Assembly (NCBI GenBank): GCA_030596185.1
Contig: JAUVKP010000035.1
Span: forward strand, 1-8,222
From: Fidelibacterota bacterium
GTDB lineage: Bacteria; Fidelibacterota; Fidelibacteria; Fidelibacterales; Fidelibacteraceae
Length of the DNA stretch: 8,222 nt
Reading direction: 5' to 3'
Part shown: positions 5,150 to 8,222 of the stretch, in pieces
How positions within the stretch are numbered: the first letter of the stretch is position 1
Layout: each line of letters starts with the position of its first letter
Program-made: the position numbers and the translations under genes
Notes under the pieces: generated by a model
What the model was told of the DNA's origin: nothing
The model's database searches: none
The model's input: only the letters and a program-made list of their open reading frames with translations

Positions 5150-8100
5150 ATGAGGCTAAAATGGATATTAGTGGGACTCTTGTTCACTATAGGCATATCT
5201 TTTGCTGGTACAACAGGAAAAATATCCGGATATGTTTATGATTCAGCAACAGGAGCACCTTTACCCGGGGCAAACGTACTGGTCCGAAACACTTCATTGG
5301 GTGCAGCAACAAATGCTGACGGATTTTTTGTTATTCTTAACATTCCTCCCGGTGAACAAGAAGTTATGGCGACATATATCGGTTATGCAACAGTTCAGCA
5401 AACCGGTGTATTGGTAAATATTGATCTAACGACACCACTGGACTTCAATTTACAGGTTGAAGCTTTTAAAGGTGAAGAGATCATTGTTATAGCAGAACGT
5501 AAACTGGTTCAGGTTGATATTGCTTCAAGTCAGGTGAACATCAGTAAAGATGAGATCAAAGATCTACCTGCAACAAGTATTGGCGATGTTGTCGGCATGG
5601 AAGCCGGTATGAGCGGATTATCGGTTCGTCAGGGTGACCTTGATGAAACGACACTGCTTGTTGATGGTTTGGCAATGAAAGATAGCAGAACCGGAAACCC
5701 GATTTCTACCATTTCTTTATCTTCTATTGAAGAGATCATGGTTCAATCAGGTGGATTCAGTGCAGAATACAGTGATTTACAATCAGGTGTTATCAGTATT
5801 GTTACCAAAGAAGGTAGTAGTGAAAATTACAATCTGAATGTTAATGTAAAATACAGTCCCTACGCACCAAAGAATTTTGCTTTCACTGATATCAGTGGAA
5901 ATGAAGTTACTTCCATGTTTGATGAAAACGCAATTTTTCTTCGCCCTTATCTTGATGAGGATGTTTGTTGGACAGGTACGGAGAACGGAGCTTGGGATCT
6001 TGCAACTCAGGGTGAATATCCTAAATTTGAAGGTTGGAACGCAATTAGTCAGGGTTTGTTGAATGATGATGATCCCGAAAATGACCTTACACCGCAAGCC
6101 TTACAAGAACAGTTTAGGTATTTGGTACGTCGCGGAGATGATTTTTATGATAAATTGATCCCCGATTATAATTTTGATGTTGGTTTTAGCGGACCCGTTC
6201 CTTTCGTATCAAAACAACTTGGAAATTTAAGATTCTATACTACTCTTGTTGCAAATCAAACTGCATACTTGCAGCCTTTAGCAACAGATAAATATAATGA
6301 TTGGACATGGACAGGCAAAGTTACGGCAGACATAAATCCTAAAATGAAACTCACCTTGTTTAGTATGCAAAATCAATATTCAGGTACCGCAACCAGTTTG
6401 TCAGGTACGCCGGGTGTTTATACAAGTGGCTCGGGAGCAGTTAGCGGTGGTTGGTCAATGTCGCGCATGTTCTATCCGAACTACTATGGATTAACCCAAC
6501 GTTACAATCAAATGTATGCAGCAACACTAAAGAATATGGTTAACGAAAGAACCTTCTGGGAAGGAAGTGTCGAATATTCTCAAACTGCATATAACAGTCA
6601 TGAAGGTGTTGCTCGTGATACCACAACCCATGATATTTTTGACGGTGTTGATGGTGTTGACCTATATATGGACGAGAAACCTTATGGTTTTTGGAATATG
6701 GGTGTAACAACTTATGCAACGACAAATTTCTTTACAGGTTATTACCAATGGCCATATGATAGTACTAAAACCTCTCATTTACAGGCCAAATACGAAATAA
6801 AATCACAGGTAAATGACAGAAACGAAATAAAAGCAGGTGCTCAGGTACAGTATTGGAATTATGATATGAACTACGGTGCATATCGTTCGCTTTCAGCTTC
6901 GAGTGCTACAAATACTCTTTGGACCCAAAATCCTTTCCAATTAGACGCTTATATTAGCGATAAGATCGAATATGAAGGATTTGTTGCTCAAATTGGTTTA
7001 CGTGGCGAATATTGGGATCCCAACTGTATGTGGTACGATATGGATTCATTACAATGGAGTGAAGAATTTATAAGTAATCTGTATAAACCTTATGCTTCAG
7101 ATGATTCTCTTGAAGCTTTAACCTTTCCTACAAGAAAAGCTAAAGGGCAATTCCATCTCATGCCTCGTATTGGTATCTCACATCCTATTACCGAAACATC
7201 GAAATTATATTTCAACTATGGTCATATGTACCAGAAAATGGATCCGGACTATTATTTCCAGATGCGACGTAGGAATGATTACCGCTTATCATGGATAGGT
7301 AACCCCGAATTGGCTTTTGAAAAGACCATTTCATATGAATTGGGTTTTGACCAGGCTCTTGGTAAACAGTACTTGATCCATGTAGCAGCCTATTATAAAG
7401 ATAAAAATAATCAAGCAACTACAACGACTTATCGCAGTTTGGCGGGTGTAAGTTATTCAGTCAGTGATGATAGATATTATCAGGATATTCGCGGATTGGA
7501 AGTTACATTAAAGAAACGTCGCGGTGAGTGGTTCCGTGGTTTTATTAACTTGAATTATAGTGCATACAGTACCGGAACATTCTCATGGCCTTCTGTTTAT
7601 GAAGATGAAACCTCAGAAGCTTACCTTAATATGATCCAGAATACTGAAAGTAAAAAACAGGCAAAAAGCATACCGAGACCTTCTGTAAAGACAAATCTTG
7701 TTTTTCGCACACCAGCCAGTTATGGAAACTTATTGGGTAACTGGAGCTTGTCACTTCGAGGTAGTTGGTATGATGCCGGGTACTATATAAGTCGGACAAG
7801 AGGATTTTATTCAAATATTATTGAGAGACGGGATTCATGGTATTGTGATGCCAAAATATTCAAACCATTCAAATTTAATAAACTGAATGTATCCTTAGTG
7901 GTGGAAATTGATAATATTTTCAATCTCCAAAAATTGAGTTTGGCAGGACAGGCAACAGGTGCATCCTATGGTCTGGTTGACGGTTATCAGTTCGATAACT
8001 ATTTTGAATCATTACATTTCCCCACAGCCGCTTATGAAGAAACGGATCAGGATCATCTCTCTCCTACTTATTATCCTGACGAAACAAAGGCAAAGGCAGA

Positions 8101-8222
8101 CAAATACTACGATTATCGACCATCAGGTGTAGATTATCAACCCATGACGTTTGCTTCTAATCTGACACAGGTGACTGATCCTTCGATGATATACTATGTC
8201 GAAGAGACTGAAATGTGGTCAC
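5150..8222 (+). CDS. TonB-dependent outer-membrane receptor with carboxypeptidase-regulatory-like domain, 3' end missing
   Basis: Open for 1024 codons and cut by the window end. Such receptors import a bound ligand across the outer membrane using TonB-ExbB-ExbD energy. Residues 1-19 (MRLKWILVGLLFTIGISFA) form a signal peptide. Residues 22-103 form a CarboxypepD_reg-like beta sandwich (GKISGYVYDSATGAPLPGAN, then NADGFFVILNIPPGEQEV). EEIIVIAE (109-116) is a possible TonB box. The plug domain spans about 123-222, with LLVDGLAMKD (169-178) and GGFSAEYSDLQSGVISIVTK (201-220). The rest is rich in aromatic residues and alternating strands, as expected of a 22-strand barrel; VEIDNIFNLQKL at about residues 919-930 suggests the barrel is nearly finished and only a short C-terminus is missing. 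ATG 5150 has AAGGAG seven bases upstream. The ligand is unknown: no SusD partner is visible, though one could lie downstream. Confidence 0.93.
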   Translation, partial: MRLKWILVGLLFTIGISFAGTTGKISGYVYDSATGAPLPGANVLVRNTSLGAATNADGFFVILNIPPGEQEVMATYIGYATVQQTGVLVNIDLTTPLDFNLQVEAFKGEEIIVIAERKLVQVDIASSQVNISKDEIKDLPATSIGDVVGMEAGMSGLSVRQGDLDETTLLVDGLAMKDSRTGNPISTISLSSIEEIMVQSGGFSAEYSDLQSGVISIVTKEGSSENYNLNVNVKYSPYAPKNFAFTDISGNEVTSMFDENAIFLRPYLDEDVCWTGTENGAWDLATQGEYPKFEGWNAISQGLLNDDDPENDLTPQALQEQFRYLVRRGDDFYDKLIPDYNFDVGFSGPVPFVSKQLGNLRFYTTLVANQTAYLQPLATDKYNDWTWTGKVTADINPKMKLTLFSMQNQYSGTATSLSGTPGVYTSGSGAVSGGWSMSRMFYPNYYGLTQRYNQMYAATLKNMVNERTFWEGSVEYSQTAYNSHEGVARDTTTHDIFDGVDGVDLYMDEKPYGFWNMGVTTYATTNFFTGYYQWPYDSTKTSHLQAKYEIKSQVNDRNEIKAGAQVQYWNYDMNYGAYRSLSASSATNTLWTQNPFQLDAYISDKIEYEGFVAQIGLRGEYWDPNCMWYDMDSLQWSEEFISNLYKPYASDDSLEALTFPTRKAKGQFHLMPRIGISHPITETSKLYFNYGHMYQKMDPDYYFQMRRRNDYRLSWIGNPELAFEKTISYELGFDQALGKQYLIHVAAYYKDKNNQATTTTYRSLAGVSYSVSDDRYYQDIRGLEVTLKKRRGEWFRGFINLNYSAYSTGTFSWPSVYEDETSEAYLNMIQNTESKKQAKSIPRPSVKTNLVFRTPASYGNLLGNWSLSLRGSWYDAGYYISRTRGFYSNIIERRDSWYCDAKIFKPFKFNKLNVSLVVEIDNIFNLQKLSLAGQATGASYGLVDGYQFDNYFESLHFPTAAYEETDQDHLSPTYYPDETKAKADKYYDYRPSGVDYQPMTFASNLTQVTDPSMIYYVEETEMWS

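Noticed and set aside
5202..6097. Short frames inside the receptor gene (5202-5417 plus, 5877-6062 plus, 5783-6097 minus)
   Set aside because: They are shadows of the long receptor frame, which is open from 5150 to the window end with clear signal peptide, plug and barrel features.

Overview
The window looks like an ordinary chromosomal stretch from a Gram-negative, AT-rich bacterium of the Fibrobacteres-Chlorobi-Bacteroidetes (FCB) superphylum. The main clue is the 3'-end gene. It is a TonB-dependent outer-membrane receptor with an N-terminal carboxypeptidase-regulatory-like domain and the plug ending GGFSAEYSDLQSGVISIVTK, an arrangement typical of Bacteroidota, Ignavibacteria, Marinimicrobia and Cloacimonadota. 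I cannot fix the phylum from sequence alone.

Left part, minus strand (1-2674). A secreted, probably membrane-anchored GH13 alpha-glucan debranching enzyme (pullulanase/isoamylase type) is followed 71 bp downstream by the N-terminal third of a sodium:solute symporter that leaves the window. The two probably form an alpha-glucan use operon: the enzyme acts outside the cytoplasm and the symporter may import a product. The transported substrate cannot be read from the sequence.

Centre (2675-3209). This is a divergent intergenic region of about 530 bp with no credible gene. From left to right it holds a likely promoter for the debranching enzyme built partly on a three-copy GGCAAAA tandem repeat, a purine-rich degenerate repeat tract with a GC-richer island, a 128-bp imperfect palindrome resembling a REP/BIME-type dispersed element, a second GC-rich hairpin, and a weak promoter candidate for the next gene.

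Right part, plus strand (3210-8222). A small bacterial SRP RNA gene (ffs), with an intact domain IV and its own T-run terminator, lies 23 bp upstream of dnaX (DNA polymerase III gamma/tau). Putting the dnaX start at ATG 3337 keeps the coding region out of the RNA gene. dnaX is complete. It is followed by a 121-bp spacer with a perfect TTGACA -35 box, an AT-rich inverted repeat and a pair of TATTCAATA repeats, and then by the TonB-dependent receptor, which is open for 1024 codons and cut by the window end.

I found no undescribed defence, mobile or CRISPR-like system. The points most worth a second look are the palindromic repeat element, the SRP RNA-dnaX coupling and a possible competing SRP RNA fold, and a marked codon-context bias in which isoleucine after a G-ending codon is almost always ATC, creating many GATC sites.
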